From Costus lasius (Eukaryota > Streptophyta > Magnoliopsida > Zingiberales > Costaceae): a DNA stretch of 64,000 bases. Made by a program: the position numbers and the translations under genes. The notes beneath the pieces were generated by a model that made no database searches, was not told the origin of the DNA, and saw only the letters and a program-made list of their open reading frames with translations. This document shows positions 1-12,200 of this stretch, one piece after another; the first letter of the stretch is position 1, and each line of letters begins with the position of its first letter. The DNA lies in contig CM050450.1 in NCBI GenBank assembly GCA_027563935.2, positions 11,019,957 to 11,083,956 on the forward strand. Direction: 5' to 3'.

Positions 1-3000
1 ATCTTTCTCAGTCTGTGTTTGTGGACACTGACTCTTTGAAAGATTCAGACCATGTCTGACTGGAAGATATCCTCTTTTAGAATTCTCTAAATGAAATCTC
101 TCCAGGACTTTATCGATGTAAGTACTCTGGCACAGCCCGAGAAGCCTCTTAGATCTATCCCTGTAGATCTTCACACCTAACACATAGGCTGCTTCTCCTA
201 GATCTTTCATCTGGAAACATTTTCTTAACCATGCTTTAACAGCGTGCAGTTCAGGAATATCGTTTCCAATGATTAAGATATCATCGACGTAGAGGACTAG
301 GAAAGTAATCACGCTCCCACTAAACCTCTTATATATACACGGGTCATCTTCATTCTTGATGAAACCAAACTCAGAGATTGATTCATCAAAACGAATATTC
401 CAGCTCCTAGATGCTTGTTTAAGTCCATAAATGGACTTCTTTAACTTGCATATTTTATGACGATCTGATGGATTAGTGAAACCTTCAGGTTGTGTCATAT
501 ACACATCCTCATCCAGTTTTCCATTAAGGAAAGCGGTCTTCACATCCATCTGCCAGATCTCATAATCGTAATATGCTGCTATCGCGAGAATAATCCGAAT
601 AGACTTGAACATGGCTACAGGAGAGAAAGTTTCATCATAATCTATCCCGTAGATTTGTTTGAAACCTTTCGCAACTAGCCTGCCTTTATAGGTAACTACG
701 TTACCATCCATGTCAATCTTCTTCTTGAAGATCCATTTACAGCCTATAGGGATTACTCCCGGAGGCGGATCAACCAAATCCCAGACTTGGTTATCTGACA
801 TGGATTCCATCTCGGCTCGCATAGCTTCAAGCCATCTAGCTGATTCCGGTCCACTGACCGCATCCGCATAAGTAAGGGGTTCATCATTATCAATGATGTA
901 GACTCCGTCATAGCGCTCAGGCTGTCGACGGATCCTTCCCGATCTTCGCGGTTCCCGTGATATCTGAGCCTCAGGTTGTTCACTAACCTGTTCTACTGGC
1001 TCATGCACATCCAACTGTGCTTGACTACTTTGTCCTTCCTCTGGATTCTCATCCAGCTTTATTTCTCTCCCACTGGCCTCTTGCAGAAGAAACTCCTTCT
1101 CAAGAAAAATGGCCGTCCGAGCAACAAATACCTTGTTCTCTTTGGGATCGTAGAAATAATAACCCTTAGTTTCCTTAGGGTAACCGACAAAGATGCATTT
1201 CTCAGATCTGCTCTCTAGTTTCCCAGAGGTGAGCTTTTTGACATAAGCCTCGCAACCCCAGATCTTAATAAATGTCAAGCTAGGCTGTTTCCCATACCAT
1301 AACTCATATGGAGTCTTTGAAACTGCCTTGGATGGCACTCGGTTTAGTACCTTTGCAGCTGTTTCCAGCGCAAATCCCCAAAAGGAGTAAGGTAGAGTAG
1401 CCTGACTCATCATAGAACGAACCATATCCAGTAATGTTCTGTTCCTCCTCTCGGACACACCATTCCATTGCGGTGTTCCTGGCGGAGTGAGCTGTGAGAT
1501 AATCCCACACTCCTTCAGATAGTCAATAAACTCTCGACTTAGGTATTCTCCACCTCGATCTGAGCGAAGTGCCTTGATATTTCGGCCTAGCTGATTCTGT
1601 ACTTCATTTTTGAACTCTTTGAACTTGTCAAAAGATTCACTTTTATGTCTCATTAGATAGACATACCCGTATCTACTGAAATCATCAGTAAAGGTAATGA
1701 AGTACGAATAGCCACCTCTGGCATGTTTACTAAATGGCCCACACACATCACTGTGTATAAGGTCAAGTAAACCTGAAGCCCTTTGACCTTTGTTAGGAAA
1801 AGGAGACTTCGTCATTTTACCCATTAAACAAGCTTTGCATGTATCAATCTCCTCATAGGAGAATGATCCCAGCAGTCCATGATCATGCAACCGCTTAATG
1901 CGCTTCTTGTTAATATGGCCTAAACGACTATGCCATAGCAAGGTGCTGTCATCAGCATACTTGGCTTTCTTATTATCAATGTTTTGTATAGAACATTCCA
2001 TGTCCAACATGAATAATCCATTGTTAATTGATCCAGTAGCATAAACAATATTATCATTAGAAAGAACACACTTTGAAATATTGCATTCAAAGGAAAATCC
2101 TTTCCTGACAAGAGCAGGAATAGAGATAATATTTTTCGTAATACTCGGAACAAAATAACAATTGTCCAGTTCTAATACAAGTCCAGATGGTAATGAGATG
2201 TAATATTCTCCTACAGCAACAGCAGCAACCCGTGCCCCGTTTCCAACTCGTAGGTCCACCTCATGCTGTCCCACCTGTCTTCTTCTCTTGAGTTCCTGTA
2301 CATTTGAACAAATGTGAACTCCACATGCAGTGTCCAACACCCATGAAATAGAAGAAGAGGATATCATGACTTCAGTCACGAAAATACCTGAGCCAGAAGC
2401 AATGCTTCCCTTCTTGTCTCCTTGGAGCGCTTTACAGTCCTTTTTCCAGTGACCCACCTGGCCACAATGGAAACACCTGTATTCCTTCGACCGCTTAACC
2501 TTTTGTTTCAGAGCCTTGTTGTAATTCTTGACAGGGGCTTTGCCCTTCTTCCCCTTCTTCTTGTTCCTGGAAGAAAACATCAAGACAGAGGTTGAAGGCT
2601 TTCCCTTTAGAGTCTCCTCTGTAGTCAAGAGCATATTCATCAACTCTGCCGGAGTACAATCAATCTTGTTCATATTAAAATTAATAATGAACGGATCGAA
2701 AGAGGCCGGGAGAGACTGCAGAATCATGTCTACAGCAAGCTCCTGATTGATGGTATGCCCCAGTTTCTCTAGAGCCTCTTTGTGCCCAATCATCTTGAGC
2801 ACATGAGCTCCCACTGGACTCCCTTCAGCCAGTTTGCTCTGAAAGAAAAGCTTGGTCAAATTATAGCGCTCAGTCCTCGCCTGTGCAGCATATAGCATCT
2901 TGAGGTTTGCTATCATTTCTATAGCAGACATATCCTCATGCTGACGCTGCAGCTGTGGCGTCATAGACGCTAGCATCAGGCAAGCGACATCAATGCTATC

Positions 3001-3192
3001 ATTGACATGCTTTTCATAGGCTTCCCGAACCGCCCTTGCGGCGTTCGGAGCGGGTTGAGGCGGTATAGCCGTCTTGAGGACATACAGTTTCCTCTCTGCC
3101 TTAAGAACAATCTTAAGGTGTCCGTACCAGTCTGAGAAGTTTGGCCCAGCAAACTTCTCCCTTTCCAGTAGGGATCGCACATTGAAGCTCAT
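1..3192 (-). CDS. Copia gag-pol polyprotein, partial (1064 codons, C-terminus off window)
   Basis: Starts at the ATG at 3192 and stays open to position 1 with no stop or frameshift seen. Domains in order: Gag; CCHC zinc knuckle CFHCGQVGHWKKDC (residues about 240-253); aspartic protease with DTACGVHI (about 287); integrase with the HHCC zinc-binding region (LWHSRLGHI...CKACLMGK), then the D-D-E residues seen in HSDVCGPF, LRSDRGGEY and WNGVSERRN; the reverse transcriptase palm with YVDD at 280-291 (residues 968-971). The product would copy the element's RNA in cytoplasmic particles and integrate the DNA. Every catalytic motif inside the window is present, so this may be a young, possibly competent copy. 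The missing 3' part prevents a verdict. Confidence 0.93.
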   Translation of the reverse strand, partial: MSFNVRSLLEREKFAGPNFSDWYGHLKIVLKAERKLYVLKTAIPPQPAPNAARAVREAYEKHVNDSIDVACLMLASMTPQLQRQHEDMSAIEMIANLKMLYAAQARTERYNLTKLFFQSKLAEGSPVGAHVLKMIGHKEALEKLGHTINQELAVDMILQSLPASFDPFIINFNMNKIDCTPAELMNMLLTTEETLKGKPSTSVLMFSSRNKKKGKKGKAPVKNYNKALKQKVKRSKEYRCFHCGQVGHWKKDCKALQGDKKGSIASGSGIFVTEVMISSSSISWVLDTACGVHICSNVQELKRRRQVGQHEVDLRVGNGARVAAVAVGEYYISLPSGLVLELDNCYFVPSITKNIISIPALVRKGFSFECNISKCVLSNDNIVYATGSINNGLFMLDMECSIQNIDNKKAKYADDSTLLWHSRLGHINKKRIKRLHDHGLLGSFSYEEIDTCKACLMGKMTKSPFPNKGQRASGLLDLIHSDVCGPFSKHARGGYSYFITFTDDFSRYGYVYLMRHKSESFDKFKEFKNEVQNQLGRNIKALRSDRGGEYLSREFIDYLKECGIISQLTPPGTPQWNGVSERRNRTLLDMVRSMMSQATLPYSFWGFALETAAKVLNRVPSKAVSKTPYELWYGKQPSLTFIKIWGCEAYVKKLTSGKLESRSEKCIFVGYPKETKGYYFYDPKENKVFVARTAIFLEKEFLLQEASGREIKLDENPEEGQSSQAQLDVHEPVEQVSEQPEAQISREPRRSGRIRRQPERYDGVYIIDNDEPLTYADAVSGPESARWLEAMRAEMESMSDNQVWDLVDPPPGVIPIGCKWIFKKKIDMDGNVVTYKGRLVAKGFKQIYGIDYDETFSPVAMFKSIRIILAIAAYYDYEIWQMDVKTAFLNGKLDEDVYMTQPEGFTNPSDRHKICKLKKSIYGLKQASRSWNIRFDESISEFGFIKNEDDPCIYKRFSGSVITFLVLYVDDILIIGNDIPELHAVKAWLRKCFQMKDLGEAAYVLGVKIYRDRSKRLLGLCQSTYIDKVLERFHLENSKRGYLPVRHGLNLSKSQCPQTQTEKD

Positions 3193-5019
3193 GGTGTTCG
3201 TTGCTGCAGGAATCTACAACAATGCAAGAATAGCAAGGTCAGTATCAATGTTTAGAATCAATCCAGGACTTAAGAAAGATTCTTTTCTCACTATTTTATC
3301 TGACTGAAAAATCCATTAAAACAGTCCGAAAGAGTAAGACTCTTTTAGTGAGATGGGATCCAGATTTCATACTTGGTCTCCGCGTCCCGCTCAGGCGAGA
3401 TAAGTTGCACAGAGAGTACAAGCACTAATTTCTAGTAGGCAGTCCCTGCCAATCGCCAACCCGTGCGATTCCCCTTCATCTGGGCAATCCAGCAGACTGT
3501 GCCAACTGAGTTGGTACAACACAGTCTCTGATCCCACAGATGGCTGCCTCCATATAGCTAACATATGCCCCATATGTAGCCTACATGGTCAAGCTGACCT
3601 GACCTACTCCCTGGACCACCACGTGCTATGCTGAGCAACGAGAAGCGATAAATCCCTTCCCTGTAACACGCAGGTGTAATCGCACACCGTCTGAAGATAG
3701 ATGGGCGTGCCCACTGAGTGGGTACAACACGGCCCCAACGATAGTCAGAACAGTGAGGTTTCGCGTCAGAAGGCTTACGTGCTTGATATTAAGCGTTGGA
3801 TTTTAACGGTCTTTTATCTTCTTAACTATCATGCAAACCCTATGGTGATAGCAGAAGATAAATAAATCATGCAAGTCTAATTATTTAAGCAATAAAAGAA
3901 AGCATGATGATCTTATGTGGTAAAAGCCCATTAACCCTAAGTAAGACCTTAATTTAACTTAAGTCTTCACTTGAGCTCTCCATGGGTCTTTTGCATCTCA
4001 TCTGGCCCAACCCAGGGCCCAAGGGCCCACTGCAGCTCAGGTGCGCCCACCAGGTAAATGCGCCTGTCCCAGAGTCGAACCCTGGACCTCCCACCTGGTC
4101 AAGCCACTGCTGCAAGCGCCTCTGCCAAGTGTGCTCTGTGCTCTTGTCTGATTAAATTACAATTTAATCTATCTAGACAAGTTTGACTCGCAGGTCAATT
4201 ATACTTTATAAATTAAATGAAATGTGATGCGCAGATCACAAAAATAATAATTTATAATTAATCCAGGCTCGCAGGCCCCAGCACAGCACACATTAAAAGG
4301 GCAACCCACATAAGATTAAATAAACAAGCAGATGGCATCCAATCAACATGTGATCCAAACCAGAAAATAAAATTGGTTTTGAAAACCCATTGGCATCAAT
4401 TTTTATTTTCCTTATGTGCCCTACTACCTTACAACGGTCCATTAATAGGGATCCACTCATCCGACCTAGTCAGATCCACTGCCCTTGCATGCACCAAGTC
4501 CTAACTGACTTGAGTCGACCTAATGGTCAACCATGCATGCGCAAAGGGCTGAACAACCTTCATGAGTTCTGGCAAGCGGGTGTGACCCCGGGCCTAACTC
4601 AAGAGTGTTCATTGGTTGTCTCAACCAGACCTCGCTACACGCCTGTCTGCAGTCGACCTATAGCCACCTCGTGCTTGCGCACAGGTGCCATCTGGTCGAC
4701 CCATCTAGGCTGTCAGATGGTCTGATCAGACTGGTTGGATCTTACCTAGAGGATGACTTCGACCCTACTAACCCGTCTAAGGGTTTATAGTAAGCGCTTA
4801 GATCTAAGTGAGGCGCGCAAGTGATTAAGTTTTTAAGAAAAACTACAACATTTAACATGCGCCAACATGTAAGCATCAAAGATGCGCCAACATGAGTTAA
4901 CCTCATACATGCGCCAAAATAAACTATATTCAACTAGCATTTTCGCATGAAGAGAAAACTTAGATCAAACATGGATCACAAAACATTAAGCAATCATATG
5001 CATCATACCGAAACCATTA
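3193..5019 (-). other. Copia 5' leader (untranslated) between PBS and gag
   Basis: About 1.8 kb of non-coding sequence lies between the primer-binding site and the gag start, a length typical of BARE-like elements. ORFs up to 111 codons occur on the opposite strand but show no family features. A short motif GCGCCAACATG recurs at roughly 4858-4920. The leader should carry the packaging and dimerisation signals, but I cannot place them. Confidence 0.7.
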
Positions 5020-5031
5020 GCTCTGATACCA
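5020..5031 (-). promoter_or_regulatory. Primer-binding site for initiator tRNA-Met
   Basis: The minus strand reads TGGTATCAGAGC, the classical plant copia primer-binding site complementary to the 3' end of initiator tRNA-Met. It lies 2 nt inside the inner end of the LTR, as expected. It fixes both the orientation of the element and the inner LTR boundary. Confidence 0.93.
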
Positions 5032-5033
5032 AT

Positions 5034-6740
5034 TGTAAGGTACCCCTTTCATGAGGGGGGCGAAAAACCCTAATAGGAGGCGCATATAAACTTTGATAGC
5101 GGAAGCAAAGATTTTTAGGGTTTCATAAGATCGCATGTGGTATAGCCATATGATCAACTTAAAAACGATTGCAAATAAGAATCAAGGAATCGATTCTCAC
5201 CAAAGCCATTGCTTGGATGGCGTCTAGGAAGAAGAGACTCAAGCGCTTCTCCTCCAAATGGTGCGCACACAAGGTGATGCCGCCTACTCTTTGTTGATCC
5301 TTGTGCTAGCAAGGTTCTTCAAAGGTCCTTGTCGTATGAAAGGGAAGAGAAGACTTTCTTGCTTGGCGAGATCTCTCCCTTGTCGTCAAAGAAGAACTTC
5401 CACGAGAGAAGAGGCGACGAGAGGTGAAGAGACGAGAGAGGGCGTTCCACTCTCGAACGTGTAGTGCGTTGCCTTATTTTGGAAAACCAAAAATAGTAAC
5501 CGCCTAACGTTCATGCGCTCATGCGTTCATGGGTTTATCCCAACGCATTTTGCTCTCTCCCTTGAACCATGCGCTCACTCAATGAGCTGGTTCAATGTCG
5601 GTTTGGTTCAAAGACCAATTAACCCAAGCCATATGGTCTATATCACAATAAACCCTAAAGGTTCAAGATCTAACCGTTCATCTCTTGATGCTCCTGATCT
5701 CACCGATCTAGCATCCAATCTCTCGATCGAAGCTTACCGATCTCAAGCCCTAATCAATCAAACATGATCAGACCAGATCTCACTTACAATCAGAGTTTAA
5801 ATCCCTTTAAACTGAACCCAAACAATTCAGTCCACACGATCTGACTTAAGTAAGCCATATCATCAAATTGTGCGACCCTAAGGGTTTCCTTTAAATGTCG
5901 GTAACGATAACTTACGTTATCACGATCAGTGAGGGGTATCTAGCAACACATCACTGTCTCCCGATATAAAAGAAAGAGTCTTCCAAGACTACACCCAAAC
6001 CACAGCACAAGTGTGAATCCACTTCACAAGGCATACATGTTTCCTTTGCCACTGGATGTTCTTATTGGACAAGCGTGTCAAGCCTGTAGCTCCAATATGA
6101 TGAGCAAGATTAGATCAGATGAACATAGTCACCTGGGTATGGCCATACACTTTCTCAATCATCTCATCCAGGGGGGCCCCTTTAGAACATCACACTCCTT
6201 AAACAAGGAGACGGCAATCCTATATCTATCACTAGTGTCCTAACATGACTCATGATCATTATCCAAGATAGTCTATAACCATTATGTTTCAAATGATATT
6301 GAACTACCTTAAAACAATGACAATCATCATTTAGAAACACAAGTGATCTCAAGTCAGAGGATATGTGCCACTTGTTGCAAACAAGGATTATTCACATTGT
6401 GACAAGCAATTGAATATCCTAGTAGGGTCTGTCCAGTACATCCAATGTACCCATGAGTCTACATCTTATTCCATGCTCGAAGCATCCTATAAGATTAGAA
6501 CACATATTAGTCTCCATCATATCAAGGCTGTCTCATGTTCACCAAGATATCTCGACTAAGGACATAGAGCATGTCAGCCTAGCTGAACAGCATTGAGACA
6601 TTATTCAGAAGCACACTTATTGTAGCAGACAATGTAACAAACTGAATAACAACTATTGCCTTTATAAACTTAAGAGTTTATACATGATACTGAAAGAATC
6701 CCAAGGCCTCAAACATTAGCCTTAAGGGCATACCCCAACA
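5034..6740 (-). repeat. 5' LTR of the copia element (about 1707 bp)
   Basis: On the minus strand it begins TGTTGGGGTATGCCC and ends TTACA two bases before the primer-binding site, giving TG...CA ends. The size suits Angela/BARE LTRs. It should hold the element's promoter and polyadenylation signal, but I could not place a confident TATA box. Only one LTR is in the window, so insertion age cannot be estimated here. Confidence 0.88.
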
Positions 6741-6745
6741 AATAC

Positions 6746-9203
6746 AACTGAATTGATCTGACATGTTAAATTGGTAGAGAATGGAACGAGTTCATGAACA
6801 TTTCTTTTGATATGGGTCCTTTATGAATATGCTTGCCAGCTTCCTGTTCACCTTTCTTGCCCAACACAAAAAAATTAGTTTCCATGGCACATTTCGCTCG
6901 GTCGTTTTATATAATATAGAAAACAAAATTTACAATTCATCTCGATGACGACAAACTGTGACTGTCTTGTATGTGTTAATGTATTGATTGCTTGTGCTTT
7001 ACTTGTTATAGTCGAATGTCACAACAATGAACATCTTAACCTGCTAATCCTTGAGATTTTCCAAAGAGGGAAAACAATTTAGGTACAAAATAAAATACTT
7101 GGGTGTAATCTCCTGAATGATAAATGCTCACAACTCTATTGTGTCACTAGGGTAACCCGAGCATAAATGGCATCTTTTCTATGCCACTCACTTTAGACTA
7201 ATCATTTGGATGTGTTCATTTGATTGATCAGCTCTCAAATCATCACATGTTGCACCCAGATTTTGTTCGAATGTCAACTTGTTCCGTGCTTAGACTCTTG
7301 TTTTCACTCATGTTTTCATGAGAAAATGATGGCCTTGTGGTTTCTGCAAGACATTCCCTAGATGTGCTACATATAAGGAACCTCGATAAAAATATAATGT
7401 CAAAATATACAACAAAAAAACTTGTTTTATATAACAAGATATTGCTCATTAAATTATGAAGTGATAGACAAATTTCACAACTTGAATGACACGATTAAGA
7501 ACTCATAAGATCTATATTTAGTTAAGCATGTTTTTAACGAATCTCGTGATGCAATTTCAACCTATTAGTAGCCAAAATGCAAGTTGTTTTGAACAATGGG
7601 CCACCGAGTTTCTATAATAGTAAGTGCACGAAATAATTTTATATTTCAAAGCTAATATGTACATGTTTGGGATGTGTCTTCTTGTTAGTATTTATGTCCT
7701 AGGACCTATAGTTGGTCTAGGACATCTTCCTCTCTCTTTGGCACATCTTCCTCTTCTTTCTCATCATCAATTGACGAAAGTGGGAGTGCAAGCAACAAGA
7801 ACTCTCTTGAGACGTGGATCTCACCTTCCGAGGCTAGAACCAAACGTGGAGGTTGAGATGACTCGAGGAGCCCATGTGTGTGCGATTGCAGAGAACACTC
7901 CTGTGCGTGTCTTTCATTATTGGCGCTTGCTCTAGAAAATTACAAAAGATACGACTCTTCACATCCATCGATTTCTGACTCATAAGACATTCCTAATGAT
8001 CACAGAATTCTGTTTCATATCAAAACTTCTACTGTTTATTTTTCCATTGTATGCATTGAGACACTCACTAGCTTCACTTGGTTAAACATCTAACGAATGC
8101 ACAAGCGTCATCAGAGTTTGAGTTGATTGTCCATGAAAACATGTGGCTTTACTATCTACTATGGTCAATCATAGGTTGTTGTTGGGTTTGCCTTCCACAT
8201 ACATTAGGGAATTAAGGAGGAGTCATTAGCTCATTAACATCATACTTGTCCTCTTGGGTAATCATTTTTGTAATCTTATCTTTTCGTAGGTACTTTCATA
8301 TGATATTGTCTATTTATAATATGTGCTTAGAGTTGTGATCCCATCATTAAGTAAAATAATTTATCTTTTATTATTATTTTTTTAAGTTTTAATCTCTAGT
8401 ATCAATAGAAAAGAATGATTTTATGTACTCTCAAATGTTTGAGACATAACAAATTATCTTTAGTCATCTAGATTGTGCTAGTCTAATAGTCATAAGTTTC
8501 TTTTAAAAGCTTCCTAGTTCTTGATTCGAGGTTGGTCATTTTACAGTGCTAGTTCTATATATGGTAAATATATGTTTTTTAGCACATACGACCCTTTACA
8601 AATAATTATTAAATTTACGTATGCTTGGGACCTTTTATGTAAAAAACTGAAGTCAGGTATTTTCTTTTGCAATTATACCAAACAAAGAGTTTCTAGACAA
8701 ATTGCTTAAAGAAACAAACACCAGCCCCGTTTCTACACCCTTCCCTCTCAAGGAAATTCTTGTCTGGCTTTCAACATCAGATCTGGTGGAACCGTCGTTG
8801 GCCTCAGTTCCGTGGCCGGAGATATTTCCGATAATTCCCATCCACTCCACGGAACGCCCACATGCGCGATCCCATCTCTTATCTCAGCCACGTCACGAGA
8901 AAGCAACCAAGCATTTAATGACACGACATCTATGAGTTGAGGATCGTTCCCTTTTGTGGGACCCGCCAGAAAGTTAAGAGAGGGAAGAGCTCTGAATAAA
9001 TCCCGCAAGCGCGAACCAACTCCTATTTTTTCGCAGCGAAAAAAGAAATATAATTTTATTTTTATTATCATTTTAATCCCCACCTCTCCCTCTCTCCCCT
9101 TCTCTCTCTCCGCGCTGGGGGTGGGGGCATCGATTGCGGTACTCGGAGGCGGAATTGCTATCAAATTCTTGGGGGGAAAGGGGGAAACGGCGATTGATCT
9201 GTC
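6746..9203. other. Intergenic region and Di19 upstream region
   Basis: AT-rich sequence without a supported gene. Open frames here (up to about 100 codons, for example near 7624-7935) have no recognisable motif. The last 300 bp turn GC-richer and lead into the Di19 leader. An ACGT core (CCACGTCA) lies at about 8886, about 315 bp before the Di19 start; such cores bind bZIP factors, but a single site is weak evidence. Confidence 0.6.
9079..9112 (+). promoter_or_regulatory. CT-rich tract in the Di19 5' leader
   Basis: An almost pure pyrimidine run (CTCTCCCTCTCTCCCC followed by TTCTCTCTCTC) ends about 92 bp before the Di19 start codon. Such Y-patches and CT-microsatellites are common in plant core promoters and leaders. 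No convincing TATA box is visible, so this may mark a TATA-less start region. Confidence 0.4.
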
Positions 9204-12200
9204 ATGGAATCCGATGCGTGGAACCGATTCTCCGCAGCCGTATCGAAGCGCCACCAGGCCGCTCTCCAAGCGCGATACGTCGACGCGTCCCGGGATCCCA
9301 ATCTTCGCGGCTGGAGAGGTAGGTTGGTGGCGGTGCTTCGTGATCTGTGCGCCGGTGTTCCCGGGGTTCTCTTTTTGATTTGTTGATTGGGTTGTAGATC
9401 TGTATCTTGGGTTCGAGGAATTCGAGGGGGGCGAGGATGATCCACGCGCGGAATTCGCCTGCCCCTTCTGCACCGAGGATTTCGATATCGTGGGACTCTG
9501 CTGCCACATCGACGAGGAGCACCCCGTGGAGGCTAAGAGCGGGGTATGATATGTTTTTTTTTTCTTTTGCTCTATAAGAACGAGTTTTAATTGATAGAAT
9601 AGTGAAATTTTATTCTATTTGTTCTTTTCTTCTCTCATAATGCTTGGATAAAGGTTAGATTTCAATGGAGATTTATTAAAACTTTCAAAAGCTCTTTTTT
9701 TTTCCTTCATGTATAGGTTGGTTCTGTTGTCATCCTCTACAAAATTTTTTTCTGATATTTTAGGTATTTTCGTTGCCCCTTGTGGTAGTCAATACTTTTC
9801 CGAAGTAATAGTGTTTAAAGGAAGTTTTTACTTGAAGCATGAAGGTTAACAATAGATGATGATATTCTTTGTTTTTATCTCCATAGGTGACTTCGTAAGG
9901 GCAATCAGCTCCCCTCGTTTCTAAGACTCACTCTCGAACTGTGAGTTTTTTTTCTAAGAATAAGGGTTAGCTGACAACGAGTGTTTCTTGTTTGTCTGAA
10001 ATTTGTTTAATTGTCTAAGTGTGACAATGGATAGTTGCTTCAAGAATCCCGGATTCAAATACCATGGTTCTGTCTCTTGTGTTTGTTCACCGTGGAATAA
10101 TGGTTGTTTACCACAATGATAACTAAGTGACAGCCTGTATAAAAATACAGTGATTATTGCTTTTCAGATTTTACCACATTGATGACTAGTGACAGCTGGT
10201 ATGGCAATACATCGATTGTTGTCTTTCTTCCTAATACTTCAACCTTTAGTTCATAGTGATCTAAAGTTAGTTTTTTCCCTTCACTTTGAAAAGTATTTTT
10301 CTTTATATTAAGGCCCCAAACATCCTGATCAATATTTTAGGCTATGTACCGGTCCGAGCAGTATTTGGTCCGGAACCATACTGTATCTATATATCTGGTG
10401 CCATGCCTTTATTGTATTATGTCTCGGTCCATGACTGAACCGGTACACTGTACCAGACCGAGATTTAGAACCTTGGACCTAATACTTGGTTGATGCCACT
10501 ATAATGGTGGCTAGGTTGTCAGAAATCACATGTACTTCAACTTTGATGATCTAATACTCTTCTAGGGAAATCATATAGTTGTCATAGTTTCATTGCCATG
10601 CCCCACTAGGGATCGCTAGCCAATGAGGCAATGACCCCTTGTGGCATGGCAATTTACTTGTTACCAACCCATATGAACAATCAACCAATCACATAAAGAA
10701 AGATTCAACTATCAAAGTAACTCAAAGTCTATAAGACTTTGACTATGACCACAAGTACTCATACACATATATCCATCCAACATAAAAAGTCAACTAAAAG
10801 ACAATCAAGTAATAAAGGAAAGAACAAAATCTGCTCGATCAGCAATATCATAGGAGTAATTTCAAAATGCATCCATCTCAAAAATACAGGATCAAGTTAT
10901 CTCACTCATCCATCCAAGTGATACAAAAATTAGCCATCACTATACATTGTGTTTGATTTCCAAGGATTTACCTAAATCTTACTTTTCCCCTTTCCCCAAG
11001 GAACCTCTATAGGTACCTAGCTATCTATCAGCTTCTAGCTATATATGTATGAATGTATGTATGTATGCATAAACATCCATACACGAGTCGTGAAATCACC
11101 AAGTCAAGACCACAAACACTTATTATGAGCACAAACACTTATTATGAGCTACACTCTTCGGTAGAGTATTTCCAATGCTAGTTCACGCACTGAAATGACT
11201 GTCTGGAGATAGCCTAGAAGTGTTGCATCCAACAATTGGTAACTCCAATATTGGTTGGAGACAAACTGGTGGTAATCCCTAGGTCAGCACAACTATAGTC
11301 GATTATGACAAGTCTACAACTATAGCCCAACTTGTGATCCATTGGTCTCATCTCGACCAGCCCATAAGATCAACAAAGCAATGACATAACACCACACAAT
11401 GAATAAGTCTAACGTAATTTCATAAAAGAATCAATAGGAATGTATAATATGCATAAGTACCCAAACATCAACTAGCTATCGATTTTACCTTTGATAATAC
11501 ATTATTAACCATATCACATGCATATGTCATTTGTATGCCAAAAGAACTTACGCAAGAAGTACAAACAAATTAAGAGTGTAAAACAATGGAGGGAACGATA
11601 AGTACATCATGATTTCACTAAACATATAATTATGAATACATGCTACCATGACTGCAAAAGGGAGGAAGGAAGGTCCTACCTCAAGCGTTACTTTTAAATT
11701 GCTCACTAAGAGATCAACAAGCACTTCAATTAATCTACTTGACGACTTGGGGCCAACTTCAATTTTCCCTTTACAATCATAATAAAAAGTTACAACCTAA
11801 TTAATGGATTATAAATACATTATGCTCTTATCACTATCCTACTTATCTATCAATGACCAAATTTTCTATTAACTTATTTCATAATCATTTAGCTCTACAT
11901 CCAAATGAAACTCTCTAGCTTATTGCTAATTTTTACTTTATTAATATCATTATTATTTTTAGTCCATGCATCTAAATATATATCTTTATCTAACCAGTTC
12001 ATAAAGGAATGCATGTATTCATCCATATGTTCATGTGTTAACTTCACCTCCTGCTCCTAAAATTAAAACACATACAGGTTGCAATAACATATACCAAAAA
12101 TAATCATAGCTTTCATATGAAACACAAAGATGAGGTCTTGAATCTGGAAATGGTTAGAAGGAGAAGATAAACAATAGTAAGAATATGATCATGACGAAGA

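Larger units (their letters stand above)
1..6740 (-). mobile_element. Ty1/copia LTR retrotransposon, Angela/BARE-like, 5' part (runs off left edge)
   Basis: Read on the minus strand, this holds a complete 5' LTR (5034-6740), a tRNA-Met primer-binding site (5020-5031), a leader of about 1.8 kb and a gag-pol frame open to the window edge. The order protease, integrase, reverse transcriptase is that of copia. The LTR of about 1.7 kb, the very long leader and the Gag start MSFNVRSLLEREK resemble the Angela/BARE clade; that clade call is from memory of the family. The rest of RT, RNase H and the 3' LTR lie outside. The 5 bp beyond the outer LTR end (6741-6745, AATAC) should be the target duplication, but its partner is not visible. 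Confidence 0.93.

Noticed and set aside
4390..4725. 111-codon ORF inside the copia leader
   Set aside because: Opposite strand to the element, without motifs, in a region that is non-coding in this clade.
8748..9509. 253-codon minus-strand ORF over the Di19 start
   Set aside because: Antisense to Di19 exons 1-2 and the leader; no recognisable motif. The sense strand codes.
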